From Pseudozobellia sp. WGM2 (GTDB lineage: Bacteria; Bacteroidota; Bacteroidia; Flavobacteriales; Flavobacteriaceae), in contig NZ_JADNYK010000002.1 of the NCBI RefSeq assembly GCF_017810075.1, forward strand, positions 62,001-126,000: DNA of 64,000 nt, written 5' to 3'. Each line of letters starts with the position of its first letter. Position 1 is the first letter of the stretch. Below the pieces are notes generated by a model, which was not told the origin of the DNA, searched no databases, and saw nothing but the letters and a program-made list of their open reading frames with translations. The position numbers were made by a program, and so were the translations under genes. Of this stretch, positions 27,312 through 36,167 are shown one piece after another.

Positions 27312-27341
27312 AACGGACTTCCCAGAAATAGGAAGTCCGTT
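27312..27341 (+). terminator. Terminator of the bacilliredoxin gene
   Basis: AACGGACTTCC pairs with GGAAGTCCGTT in an 11-bp stem followed by a T-run. It lies 27 bases after the stop codon. Confidence 0.9.
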
Positions 27342-27427
27342 TTTGGTTTATGTACTTCCTCCCACTAAAATCAACTCTCTAGCCTATTAAAATACAGTCT
27401 TGTTTTTAACAAAATTGTGAATAGTCT

Positions 27428-27435
27428 TATTTTTG
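27428..27435 (+). promoter_or_regulatory. -7 box TATTTTTG immediately before plsC-like gene
   Basis: This exact TAnnTTTG box ends four bases before the ATG at 27440. With the usual spacing, transcription would start at or next to the A of the start codon, which predicts a leaderless mRNA. Confidence 0.6.
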
Positions 27436-27439
27436 CCCT

Positions 27440-28186
27440 ATGCAAAAACTCTTAGCTTACCCACTGACCTTGCTCTACCAGATTTTTTTCGGGTTAACGC
27501 TGTTGGTTTTTCACCCCATTCAGTGGGTCTGCTACAATGTTTTTGGTTACCACGCCCATAAGGCGAGTGTTAGCCTATTGAATCTTAGCTTGATGCGGTG
27601 TACCCATATTTTGGGCACTACTTATACATTTAAAAATCCTCATCACATACCTATAGAACGCCCATTAATTATCGTTGCCAACCATCAAAGCATGCACGAT
27701 ATACCACCTATTATTTGGAATATGCGTGACCATCATCCAAAGTTTGTGAGCAAAAAAGAGTTGGGCAAGGGTATACCGAGCGTTTCCTACAACCTCCGAA
27801 AGGGTGGTTCTGCCCTGATCGATAGAAAAAATACCAAACAGGCTCTTGTTGAAATTGCCAAACTAGGCAGGTATATAGAAGAACACAATCGCTGCGCCGT
27901 AATTTTTCCCGAAGGTACCCGTAGTAGAACTGGGCATACAAAACCTTTTAAAACAATGGGTCTTAAAATACTAGTGAAAAATGCACCATCGGCACTTATA
28001 GTACCCATTACTATTGATAATTCTTGGAAAATGCTGCGCTATGGTAAATTTCCAAGTGGTATAGGCAACCATCTCACATTTACCGTACATGAGCCGATCG
28101 AAGTCAAACAAAATTTAGATGAAGTTATAGCACAAACTGAAAAAGCCATAGTTTCTGAGCTAACCTCTTTTCGAACACCCCTATGA
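27440..28186 (+). CDS. plsC: 1-acyl-sn-glycerol-3-phosphate acyltransferase
   Basis: This 248-residue membrane acyltransferase makes phosphatidic acid from lysophosphatidic acid. An N-terminal hydrophobic anchor is followed by the motifs NHQSMHDIPP (the HX4D catalytic box; VANHQSMHD), KKELGKGIPSV, and VIFPEGTRSRTG with the EGTR block. PlsC motif IV (VPITIDNSW) is also present. The stop codon overlaps the next ATG in ATGA, coupling it to the HD hydrolase gene. The promoter box sits so close that the transcript may be leaderless. Confidence 0.93.
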   Translation: MQKLLAYPLTLLYQIFFGLTLLVFHPIQWVCYNVFGYHAHKASVSLLNLSLMRCTHILGTTYTFKNPHHIPIERPLIIVANHQSMHDIPPIIWNMRDHHPKFVSKKELGKGIPSVSYNLRKGGSALIDRKNTKQALVEIAKLGRYIEEHNRCAVIFPEGTRSRTGHTKPFKTMGLKILVKNAPSALIVPITIDNSWKMLRYGKFPSGIGNHLTFTVHEPIEVKQNLDEVIAQTEKAIVSELTSFRTPL

Positions 28187-28863
28187 ACGACGCAGAAATA
28201 GTAGAACAGACCATAGCTTTCGTTAAAGAAACTCTGCAAGGTGCAGAGGGTGGCCATGATTGGTTTCATATTCAAAGGGTTTTCAAGAATACGCTTTTGA
28301 TCGCAAAAGAAGAAAAGGTAGATATTCTCACAGTGAGTCTAGCCGCTCTTCTACACGATATAGCCGATGCCAAATTCAACGATGGAGACGAAACAATCGG
28401 CCCCCAATTGGCCCAAACCTTTTTGAATGAACTCAAGGTAAAAAAGAAAACTATTGCACATGTAGTGAAAATTATCGAGAATATTTCTTTTAAGAACTCT
28501 CTCAAAAAAAAACCTGGTCGACCTTTTAATTCAAAAGAACTTCAAGTCGTACAAGATGCCGACAGGTTAGATGCCTTGGGTGCCATTGGTATTGCCCGTG
28601 CCTTTAACTATGGTGGGTTTAAGAATAGAGAACTCTATAACCCAGAAGTACCACCCAATCTTAGAATGAGTAAAGAAGAGTATAAAAATTCGAGCGCACC
28701 TACACTCAATCATTTTTATGAAAAATTGCTTCTTCTTAAAGATAAAATGAACACCACGACGGGAAAAAAAATAGCGGAAAAACGGCATAAATATATGTTA
28801 GACTATCTTGAGCAATTTTACAGAGAGTGGAATCCATTAGCCATCTCTACAACGATTGAATAG
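28183..28863 (+). CDS. HD domain-containing phosphohydrolase
   Basis: This 226-residue metal-dependent hydrolase of the YedJ-like HD family has the pattern DWFHIQRVFKN, then ALLHDIADAKF (the HD pair), then VQDADRLDALGAIGIARAF, together giving the H...HD...D ligand set. Length and the RAFNYGG segment are typical. The substrate is probably a nucleotide or phosphorylated metabolite. It is translationally coupled to plsC by a 4-base overlap, but the functional link is unclear. Confidence 0.88.
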   Translation: MNDAEIVEQTIAFVKETLQGAEGGHDWFHIQRVFKNTLLIAKEEKVDILTVSLAALLHDIADAKFNDGDETIGPQLAQTFLNELKVKKKTIAHVVKIIENISFKNSLKKKPGRPFNSKELQVVQDADRLDALGAIGIARAFNYGGFKNRELYNPEVPPNLRMSKEEYKNSSAPTLNHFYEKLLLLKDKMNTTTGKKIAEKRHKYMLDYLEQFYREWNPLAISTTIE

Positions 28864-28935
28864 TAAGCGGGCGAGCCCAACAAAATTTATATTTTTTGTA
28901 CCTTCCTAGGCTCATACTAAACTCACTTAAATACT

Positions 28936-30360
28936 ATGCAAAGACGAAAATTTATTAAAAACGCCGCTGCAGCATCTACCGCATTTTCAATCGTACCCAG
29001 TTATGTTATGGGCAAAACTCATGTACCCCCTAGTGACACCTTGTACATGGGAGCTTTTGGTGTCGGGGGAAGAGGTTCTAGCGTTATGAACGGTCTGAAC
29101 GAAACCGGCAAGGTCAAATTCGTAACCTTATGTGATGTAGATGACCGTAGAGCGGCAGATTCTTACAAGAAATATCCGAAGGCAAAGCAATACAAAGACT
29201 TTAGAAAAGTCTATAATAAGCATATCAAAGATATCGACGCTATTATGGTGGCCACGCCTGACCATATGCATGCTTCTATCGCCTTACCTTTTATGAAGGC
29301 CAAAAAACATGCTTATGTAGAAAAGCCATTAACACACAATATCAATGAAGCACGTCTAATGACCTCGGTAGCCCGACAAAACGGCATTGTTACCCAAATG
29401 GGAAACCAAGGTGCGTCAAGTGATGGTAGTCGCCAGGCCAAAGAATGGATTCAATCAGGTATTATCGGCAAGGTTTATAAGGTTGATTGCTGGACGAACA
29501 GACCCGTATGGCCACAAGGCGTGCCCTTACCTACAGAAAAACAACCCGTACCTAAGGGGTTGGATTGGGACTTATGGCTCGGTGTCGCCAAAATGCGCGA
29601 TTATAACGCCGCATACCTACCTTTCAAATGGAGGGGCTTTTGGGATTTTGGAACCGGTGCTTTAGGTGATATGGGTTGCCATATTATGGAAACTCCGTTC
29701 GGTGTTCTTGATTTAGGCTACCCTACCGAGGCCGAGGCCAGTTGTACGACCAATTGGATAGGCGATTTCGTCGAAGCCGATTATAGTGAATCTTGCCCCG
29801 CTTCATCGATTGTTCGCTTAAAATTCAACACCGAAGAACACGGTGACATAGCTTTAAACTGGTATGATGGCGGCTTAATGCCCGATTTACCTGATGAACT
29901 TGCCGATGGAGAAGCCATTGGCGATAGTGGTGGGGGATCTGTATTCTACGGAACCAAAGGTATTTTAGTAGCGGATACCTATTCTAGAAATGCTAGATTG
30001 CTACCGAGCAAGAATATGGATATGTTCAAAGCTCCAGCTCCATATTTGAAAAGAATTGATGGTGATGTAGGCGGACATCAAGCGAATTTTGTTGAAGGCT
30101 GTTTAAACGGTGTAGAAACCTCATCTGATTTCAAACGTTCAGGGCCTCTTACGGAAGCCGTTCTTATGGGCAATTTGGCTATAAAAGCCTTTCAATATAA
30201 AAAGTTGAAAGAAGGAAAAAAATTGGGAGATTGGGATCCTTTTGAATATCCGGGACGAAGAAAAATTCTTTGGGATGGTGAAAATATGAAAGTCACCAAT
30301 TGGGACATGGCCAATGAATGGGTCAAAGGAAGTTACCGAAAGGGCTGGGAGCTATCTTAA
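28936..30360 (+). CDS. Exported Gfo/Idh/MocA family oxidoreductase
   Basis: This 474-residue NAD(P)-binding oxidoreductase of the long, exported Gfo/Idh type is frequent in Bacteroidota. The leader MQRRKFIKNAAAASTAFS is twin-arginine-like. The Rossmann motif GAFGVGGRGS, CEKP-equivalent YVEKPLTH and GDMGCHIMETPF follow. A cofactor-carrying enzyme exported by Tat is plausible. It probably oxidises or reduces a sugar or keto-sugar. It is far from the 3-7 kb cluster but of the same functional kind. A 12-bp terminator stem follows. Confidence 0.9.
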   Translation: MQRRKFIKNAAAASTAFSIVPSYVMGKTHVPPSDTLYMGAFGVGGRGSSVMNGLNETGKVKFVTLCDVDDRRAADSYKKYPKAKQYKDFRKVYNKHIKDIDAIMVATPDHMHASIALPFMKAKKHAYVEKPLTHNINEARLMTSVARQNGIVTQMGNQGASSDGSRQAKEWIQSGIIGKVYKVDCWTNRPVWPQGVPLPTEKQPVPKGLDWDLWLGVAKMRDYNAAYLPFKWRGFWDFGTGALGDMGCHIMETPFGVLDLGYPTEAEASCTTNWIGDFVEADYSESCPASSIVRLKFNTEEHGDIALNWYDGGLMPDLPDELADGEAIGDSGGGSVFYGTKGILVADTYSRNARLLPSKNMDMFKAPAPYLKRIDGDVGGHQANFVEGCLNGVETSSDFKRSGPLTEAVLMGNLAIKAFQYKKLKEGKKLGDWDPFEYPGRRKILWDGENMKVTNWDMANEWVKGSYRKGWELS

Positions 30361-30367
30361 CAAATAT

Positions 30368-30421
30368 AAAACTGAAGGCGTCGACAAAAAATATTTCCTA
30401 TTTTTCTATGCCTTCAGTTTT
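30368..30421. terminator. Convergent terminator
   Basis: AAAACTGAAGGC (30368-30379) pairs with GCCTTCAGTTTT (30410-30421) across a 30-base AT-rich loop. It lies between the Gfo/Idh gene and the convergent porin-like gene and can serve both strands. Confidence 0.8.
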
Positions 30422-30440
30422 CAACCAACACTAACAATCG

Positions 30441-30995
30441 TTAAAAGGCATACCCTGCCGAAATCTGCACTACGTTGTTCTGGCTACTGCCACCAACATC
30501 ATCTGTATTGATGTTCGATATTCCCTTGTTGTACCTAAGACTGAAAAAAATGTTCTCATTCAGTTTGTAAGACGCTCCTATGGCAAAAGCAAGATCAAGA
30601 CTTTTAAATAGGTCGTCATCAGCGTTCGTAGATACCAAAAACCCGACCAATGGCCCTGCTTCGGCACTAAGCCCTTCTATGAAATAATATTTCGCTAGCA
30701 CGGGCAGGTTCACATAATCAAGTTTCAGGTTATCACCATTGGTACCAAAGCTCCAATTTGAACCTTGTGAAGAATACAGCAATTCGGGCTGTACTGCCAT
30801 TTTATCTGAAATGGGCACTTCAGCCACCGCGCCAAGATGAAAACTTACTTTAGACCCTAGGCTGCCTAAACCGCCATAATTGTAACCGCCTACGTTGGCG
30901 ATATTAATACCTGCTTTTGCACCAAAACTAAATTCTTGGCCATTCATTTGATAAACGGTCAGTACCAACGTAAAAATGCATACTAATTTTTTCAT
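30441..30995 (-). CDS. Outer membrane beta-barrel (porin-like) family protein
   Basis: This protein has about 184 residues, a signal peptide (MKKLVCIFTLVLTVYQMNGQ) and an 8-stranded-type barrel. It opens with FSFGAKAGINIANVGGYNYGG and ends with the aromatic strand NNVVQISAGYAF, typical of PorT/OMP_b-brl_2 proteins. I chose the Met before KKLVC over an in-frame ATG 12 bases upstream because it gives a standard signal peptide. Such barrels are usually outer-membrane proteins of unknown ligand. Confidence 0.85.
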   Translation of the reverse strand: MKKLVCIFTLVLTVYQMNGQEFSFGAKAGINIANVGGYNYGGLGSLGSKVSFHLGAVAEVPISDKMAVQPELLYSSQGSNWSFGTNGDNLKLDYVNLPVLAKYYFIEGLSAEAGPLVGFLVSTNADDDLFKSLDLAFAIGASYKLNENIFFSLRYNKGISNINTDDVGGSSQNNVVQISAGYAF

Positions 30996-31077
30996 ACTAT
31001 AATTCATTGGATTGTTTCACCTATTGATACCGGAAGAACAAAAAGGTTAACAAGGGGTATGAAAAAATTATTTTCTA

Positions 31078-32151
31078 TCAAAATAGACTAAGCTGCCCCT
31101 CTTTATATTCGGCATGCATATCGTGGTTCAAGACTGGAAAAGTTTTTTCTTTAAAATAAGTTTGTTTGGCTAATTTGACCAAATCATGAATTTGAGCGGC
31201 AATCTTGCCTTCCCCACGGTTTCTCACCCCGAAGCGACTATCGTTCAAGCTACCACCATGACATTCTTCAATCTGATGCAATACCTTATCGGCTCTATCT
31301 GGCAATGCTTTTCTAATCCAATCAGAAAAAACCTGACCAATGGCACCATTGAGCCGCACCACTGTAAAACCAAAAGAAAGCGCTCCATTTTCTGAGACCG
31401 CTTTGGCCAGATTCAAAATTTCATGACTGTTAATACCGGGTATTATAGGAGCGAGCATTGCATTTACAGGAATGCCGTTTTCAGACAAAATGCGAATAGT
31501 TTCCAATCTCTTTTTTATGGTCGTTGTTCGAGGTTCTAGAATTCTGCGTGTTTCTTCATACAAAGAAGTTACCGATACGTTAACCCCTATAAGCCCATAT
31601 TTTCCCAATTCTTTTAGAATATCAAGGTCACGAAGCACTAGGGCATTTTTTGTTATGATACCTACGGGATGTCTATATTTCAGAAATACCTCAAGACACG
31701 CCCGCGTAATTTTGAACCTCTTTTCTGCAGGTTGATAGCAATCGGTATTTCCTGAAAGTACAATTGTTCGGGCTTGCCACCTTTTGCTTTTTAATTTTTC
31801 TTCGAGAAGTTGTGGAGCTGATTTTTTCACTAAAATTTTCCGTTCGAAGTCAAGACCGGCACCGTAACCCCAAAATTCATGAGTGTTGCGAGCATAACAA
31901 TAAATACACCCATGTTCACACCCCTGATAGGGATTCATTGAAAACGTCATTTCCACATCTGGGCTTGTGACCTTGTTTACAATCGTTTTCGGGAAAATAG
32001 AAATGTATTGCGTCTTGTTCTTATCGGCCTCTTCCCCCTCTATTCGACAAAACTCCAAAAAGTCATCTCGAGTTTCATAGCTATGCTCTAGAAACTTGTT
32101 CGGTACATTTTGCTGCGCACCACGACCTTTGATAAAATTATCATCATTCAC
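31078..32151 (-). CDS. PA0069-type radical SAM protein
   Basis: This 357-residue radical SAM enzyme of the SPL-like PA0069 family carries the CX3CX2C cluster motif at Cys78, Cys82 and Cys85 (QGCEHGCIYCYARNTHEF). LSGNTDCYQPAEK and GVNVSVTSLYEETRRILEPR are family blocks. It resembles spore photoproduct lyase relatives but lacks clear substrate assignment. A TAAATTTG promoter box precedes it. Family membership is strong; function is open. Confidence 0.88.
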   Translation of the reverse strand: MNDDNFIKGRGAQQNVPNKFLEHSYETRDDFLEFCRIEGEEADKNKTQYISIFPKTIVNKVTSPDVEMTFSMNPYQGCEHGCIYCYARNTHEFWGYGAGLDFERKILVKKSAPQLLEEKLKSKRWQARTIVLSGNTDCYQPAEKRFKITRACLEVFLKYRHPVGIITKNALVLRDLDILKELGKYGLIGVNVSVTSLYEETRRILEPRTTTIKKRLETIRILSENGIPVNAMLAPIIPGINSHEILNLAKAVSENGALSFGFTVVRLNGAIGQVFSDWIRKALPDRADKVLHQIEECHGGSLNDSRFGVRNRGEGKIAAQIHDLVKLAKQTYFKEKTFPVLNHDMHAEYKEGQLSLF

Positions 32152-32168
32152 AAATATTGGATTTTATC

Positions 32169-32176
32169 CAAATTTA
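32169..32176 (-). promoter_or_regulatory. -7 box TAAATTTG for the radical SAM gene
   Basis: The plus strand reads CAAATTTA, an exact minus-strand TAnnTTTG box. It predicts a leader of about 14 bases to the ATG at 32151. Confidence 0.6.
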
Positions 32177-32209
32177 TGGATTAATTCCAATAATATGAAC
32201 TAAGAAATC

Positions 32210-33760
32210 TTAATTAACAGTCACCTGAAGCATTTGTTTTTTCGTCCCCCTTTTAGCATAGAACAATAGCTTATCGCCCGTATTATCAATCAATGGTCGA
32301 GAGACCATGACCGGCAAGCGTAATTCTTTATCGTCGACCAATTTTTTATAAGAGAGGTCTCCTGAAGCATCAACCTTGATTACGAACATGTTGGGGTTTC
32401 TGCTAAAGCCCTGTTTGAACAGTATACGTTCGTTGCTCAATTTCTGTGGGTTTTCACCTGAATTAATGAAAAAATACATGTTTTCGCCATGCCCGTAAGC
32501 CGTATAAGAGGCGTAAGAAGCATCGCCTTGGGTAACTTCGGTCTTATTGATATTGCGGGCCCAAGCCATATTACCGAGTGCATCGAGTTTAGCCAAGACA
32601 ATATCATTATAGTGATAACGATCAGTGATTTGTGTACCCCCAGAGCTAATATCTTCACCCTTGGTCACAAAATACTCTTCGGCACTGAAGAGAATATTCT
32701 CATCAGGAGTTATATGTACACTTTTAAAAATCAAGTTCTTGATTTCCGCATCGACCTCACGCCCAAATTTGTCTAGCATGAACTGGTCTGAAAAAGGATT
32801 GTACTTTTTTGAGCGTACATCCAAAGAATTTGCATCTAAGTTAAAATAGACGAGTCCGTTATAACGATTATCCTTTCTATCCGCATAAAAACCCACTACC
32901 TTCAGGTTATTGTTGACCAATATAGGTTTAAGTGATTCTGGAAATCTTCCGGCATCGACGAATTCCTGTGTTTTATGGCCCGAAGCAGAAATCTTTACCA
33001 ATTCATACTGAAATCTACGTTCTTTAAGGTCAGACCTCCGCTTTTTAAAATAAGCTTTGCCCATTAAGTACAGTGATGATAAATCTCTGGAAACCTCAAT
33101 ATTTTCAAATGCATAATTCTTTTCCTCGATTGCCTCGGTGAAATTGTATTCCAACCGTTTTTTTAAATCCGTTCCAAAGAGAAAGACCCTATATTTTTGC
33201 TCCCGACCCTCTCGATGATGAACGGTAATCGCAAAAGCCGAACGCTCATCGTTAAAATGTGTAGCAGTCGAAAAGCCGTTACCGAAATTGCGACTGTACT
33301 TATTTACCGCCAGTGGATTGATTACTTCTTTGGAAGGAATGGACAATAGTCGACGTTCGGTAAAGTTGAACTCACTGATCGGACTCTGATGTACGATATA
33401 CGAATAAGCTTCACTGTTGATATCGTATCTTAATTCTAACAGGTACAACTGACCATTTTTCACAAAACCATCGACCATGTGGTCACCCGCTTGCTTGTAG
33501 TTAAAATCAGCCCTTAGGTTTAAATCGGCATCGTAAACTTCAATAAAATGCCCTTTTGGCCGTAACGGAAAACCACCATAATACGTACGTATTAACACGG
33601 TTTCCCCTTTGGTAGCACTCTCTATCGAAAGTACGGTTGAATATTTATGTCTATCGGAATAGTTTTCGCCCAAGCTATAATCAACAGGAATTTCCTGAGC
33701 ACAAACACTGGTCAGGGAAGCCCAAAAGACAAGGGCTACCACGCTTCTTCGAATTCGCAT
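32210..33760 (-). CDS. Secreted protein of unknown function (WD40/beta-propeller-like)
   Basis: This 516-residue protein has a Sec signal (SVVALVFWASLTSVCAQ) and a mature domain built of repeated beta segments rich in aromatic and charged residues. Examples are HFIEVYDADLNLRADF, RYNGLVYFNLD and ITDRYHYNDIVLAKLDALG. The repetition suggests a beta-propeller. Similar long secreted hypotheticals occur in flavobacteria. It follows the enoyl-CoA hydratase gene by 22 bases on the same strand and may be co-transcribed. No function is recognised. Confidence 0.6.
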   Translation of the reverse strand: MRIRRSVVALVFWASLTSVCAQEIPVDYSLGENYSDRHKYSTVLSIESATKGETVLIRTYYGGFPLRPKGHFIEVYDADLNLRADFNYKQAGDHMVDGFVKNGQLYLLELRYDINSEAYSYIVHQSPISEFNFTERRLLSIPSKEVINPLAVNKYSRNFGNGFSTATHFNDERSAFAITVHHREGREQKYRVFLFGTDLKKRLEYNFTEAIEEKNYAFENIEVSRDLSSLYLMGKAYFKKRRSDLKERRFQYELVKISASGHKTQEFVDAGRFPESLKPILVNNNLKVVGFYADRKDNRYNGLVYFNLDANSLDVRSKKYNPFSDQFMLDKFGREVDAEIKNLIFKSVHITPDENILFSAEEYFVTKGEDISSGGTQITDRYHYNDIVLAKLDALGNMAWARNINKTEVTQGDASYASYTAYGHGENMYFFINSGENPQKLSNERILFKQGFSRNPNMFVIKVDASGDLSYKKLVDDKELRLPVMVSRPLIDNTGDKLLFYAKRGTKKQMLQVTVN

Positions 33761-33782
33761 AAGTAGGTATTTTGCGAGTATG

Positions 33783-34562
33783 CTACTTGCCCGGAAAATT
33801 GGCTTTCCGCTTTTCTAAAAAAGCGGTCGTTCCTTCCTCAAAATCCGCAGTACCAAAACAGGCACCGAATGCGGAAATCTCTGCAGCATATCCATTACTA
33901 TTCTTAAAACCAGCATTTACCGCTTTTATTGCATAGCTAATCGCTACCGGTGAATTATTCGATATCTTACCTGCCAGCTGTTCGCAAAACCCTAAAAGAT
34001 CTTCTTGAGAAACTACATGGTTCACCAAACCATAACTCAAAGCCTTATCGGCATCGATCATACCAGCGGTCATGATCAACTCCAAAGCTCGACCCTTGCC
34101 AATCAATTGCGGCAGACGCTGTGTGCCTCCGTAGCCGGGTATTACACCTAATGATACTTCGGGCAAACCCATTCTAGCGTTGTCGCTGGCCACTCTAAAA
34201 TGGCATGCCATTGCTAATTCGAGTCCGCCCCCTAAGGCAAATCCGTTAACAGCTGCGATAACAGGTTTTGACAGGTTTTCAACGAGATTAAAAACAAGTT
34301 CTTGGCCCTCCGCTGCCAATTGCCCTCCTTCTTCTTCAGAAAAATCGGCGAATTCAGAGATATCTGCACCAGCGACAAAGGCCTTTTCACCGCTACCGGT
34401 AAGTATGATTACCTGAACCTCAGTATTAGTTTCCAAATCGGTAAATGCCTCATGAAGTTCTTGAAGGGTATCTCGGTTTAAAGCATTTAATTTCTTGGGT
34501 CGGGCAATGGTGACCTGTGCAATATTGTTTTTGGTAGTGACAAGAATATTAGTGTAGCTCAT
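33783..34562 (-). CDS. Enoyl-CoA hydratase/isomerase family protein
   Basis: This 259-residue crotonase-family enzyme has the oxyanion-hole segments GSGEKAFVAGADISEFA and NGFALGGGLELAMACHFRVAS. The catalytic-type glutamate lies in GLPEVSLGVIPGYGGTQRLPQLIG. It probably hydrates a short-chain enoyl-CoA in beta-oxidation or amino-acid breakdown. No fatty-acid operon is adjacent. It lies downstream of the NtrY-like kinase gene with a 45-base gap. Confidence in the family is high; chain-length specificity is unknown. Confidence 0.92.
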   Translation of the reverse strand: MSYTNILVTTKNNIAQVTIARPKKLNALNRDTLQELHEAFTDLETNTEVQVIILTGSGEKAFVAGADISEFADFSEEEGGQLAAEGQELVFNLVENLSKPVIAAVNGFALGGGLELAMACHFRVASDNARMGLPEVSLGVIPGYGGTQRLPQLIGKGRALELIMTAGMIDADKALSYGLVNHVVSQEDLLGFCEQLAGKISNNSPVAISYAIKAVNAGFKNSNGYAAEISAFGACFGTADFEEGTTAFLEKRKANFPGK

Positions 34563-34607
34563 TTGTTATCGGACTAAGGGATTAAAATAATATTTAGGCT
34601 TAAATAA

Positions 34608-36062
34608 TTAGTTGTTTTCTTTGGGCAACTTCACCGAAAAGACAGTGCCTTTACCAGGTTGTGAGGTAAAATCGATGCTGCCTTTGTATGTTTCGACAAT
34701 ATTCTTGACCATTCCCAACCCAAGGCCCATACCGCTTGATTTGGTAGTAAATTTAGGTTCAAAAATCTTCTCTCGGAATTCATCTTCGATACCGATTCCA
34801 TTGTCGGCAACACAAATTTTCACAAAATCTTTATCTGTGGCAACGGACACTAAAATTCGGGGCGAGTCTACTTCGGGTACCGCCTGAATCGCATTTTTCA
34901 CCAAATTGGTAACTATACGTATAAGTTGTGTACGGTCCATTTTGGCAATGACCTCATCTTCTTCAGAAAGAAAATGAATATAATCTTCATTAAAAATATC
35001 AAGGGCCAATTTTACAATTTTGACCACGTTCAAGGTCTCGTTCTGCTGCGCAGGCATTTCTGCAAAATTTGAAAATGCAGAAGCGATACTGCTCATGGTA
35101 TCGATTTGTTGTATTAATGTTTTCGAATATTCATGAACCTTTCTCACAATATCAGGGTCTTGAGGGTCGAACTTGCGTTCAAAACTTTGAATACTCAGTC
35201 GCATTGGTGTCAGCGGGTTTTTTATTTCATGGGCTACCTGCTTGGCCATTTCACGCCAAGCCTGTTCCCGTTCGCTTCTAGCCAGTTTTACTGCACTTTG
35301 TTCAAGCTCATCGATCATGGCATTGTAAGAAGTGACCAATTTTTTTATCTCTTCACTGGGGTTTTGAATCAAAATTTTCTCGTTTCGCCTAGTAAGATGC
35401 GTTCTACCCAACATATCTGAAATCGTCTGTAAAGAACGCGTTATGTAAGTAGAAATAAAATAGGCCAAACTAATGGCGATAAGCAACATCAGCAGATAGA
35501 CACCTGCCAAACGTGTCAAAAGTTCTCGAAGCTCCATATTACTAAAAGAATCATCTTCGTAATAAGGCAAATTCAATATACCAATGGGTTTGAATTTATT
35601 ATCGTTGATATAAGTGTAAGATGCCCTATAATTATCACCTGCAACCGCCTTTTCGTCGACAAAACGTTTGGTCGGGCTTGCTTCAAGTTGATTGAGAATA
35701 TAAGGGCGAAGGCAATTTGATACGGAATCGACCTCGAATTTCGGTCTAGAACTTTTAAGTAACTGCCCTTCTAGGTCATAAATGTTCAATCGCTGATTTT
35801 GCACATTCGCTATACGGTATATTTCCATATGAAAAATATTGTGCAAATTCTCAGTGGTTACCGGGTAGGTAGTTTCTCTAAGCACATATTCTACACTCTG
35901 CCTTACCTGTTCTTCTTTACGCTCTAAACGGCCCTTATGATAATCTTTTGATTGCTCGTGATATTGAAAGACAAGAACCCCCGCTATCAATATAGACGCA
36001 ATGACCACTAAAAGTATCATTGACACGAATATTCGAGACCTAAGCGATAATTTGGTAAGCAA
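34608..36062 (-). CDS. NtrY-like membrane sensor histidine kinase
   Basis: This histidine kinase of about 484 residues has two transmembrane segments flanking a periplasmic domain. The second (LAGVYLLMLLIAISLAYFIS) leads into a HAMP-like region. The H-box is AHEIKNPLTPMRLSIQSFE, followed by the N-box VTNLVKNAIQAV, DNGIGIEDEF and GLGLGMVKN ATP-lid motifs. The minus-strand TACCTTTG box at 36081-36088 lies downstream of the longest possible TTG start. I therefore favour the in-frame TTG at 36062 (LLTKLSLRSRIF). No response regulator gene is adjacent. Confidence 0.85.
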   Translation of the reverse strand: MLTKLSLRSRIFVSMILLVVIASILIAGVLVFQYHEQSKDYHKGRLERKEEQVRQSVEYVLRETTYPVTTENLHNIFHMEIYRIANVQNQRLNIYDLEGQLLKSSRPKFEVDSVSNCLRPYILNQLEASPTKRFVDEKAVAGDNYRASYTYINDNKFKPIGILNLPYYEDDSFSNMELRELLTRLAGVYLLMLLIAISLAYFISTYITRSLQTISDMLGRTHLTRRNEKILIQNPSEEIKKLVTSYNAMIDELEQSAVKLARSEREQAWREMAKQVAHEIKNPLTPMRLSIQSFERKFDPQDPDIVRKVHEYSKTLIQQIDTMSSIASAFSNFAEMPAQQNETLNVVKIVKLALDIFNEDYIHFLSEEDEVIAKMDRTQLIRIVTNLVKNAIQAVPEVDSPRILVSVATDKDFVKICVADNGIGIEDEFREKIFEPKFTTKSSGMGLGLGMVKNIVETYKGSIDFTSQPGKGTVFSVKLPKENN

Positions 36063-36080
36063 TGGAAATAGGTTTGCTAT

Positions 36081-36088
36081 CAAAGGTA
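36081..36088 (-). promoter_or_regulatory. -7 box TACCTTTG for the NtrY-like kinase
   Basis: The plus strand reads CAAAGGTA, an exact minus-strand TAnnTTTG box. It excludes the longest frame's start and points to the TTG at 36062. Confidence 0.55.
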
Positions 36089-36167
36089 GCAAATATCACA
36101 CCAAAACTTTTGGGCGGTTTGTAATCAAAAATTAGGGTTACTATGTGATTGTTCGGACAGCAATTCG

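Noticed and set aside
28891-28898. ATTTTTTG as promoter of the exported Gfo/Idh gene at 28936
   Set aside because: The first base differs from TAnnTTTG and the distance of 38 bases is longer than for all other boxes, so I did not list it.
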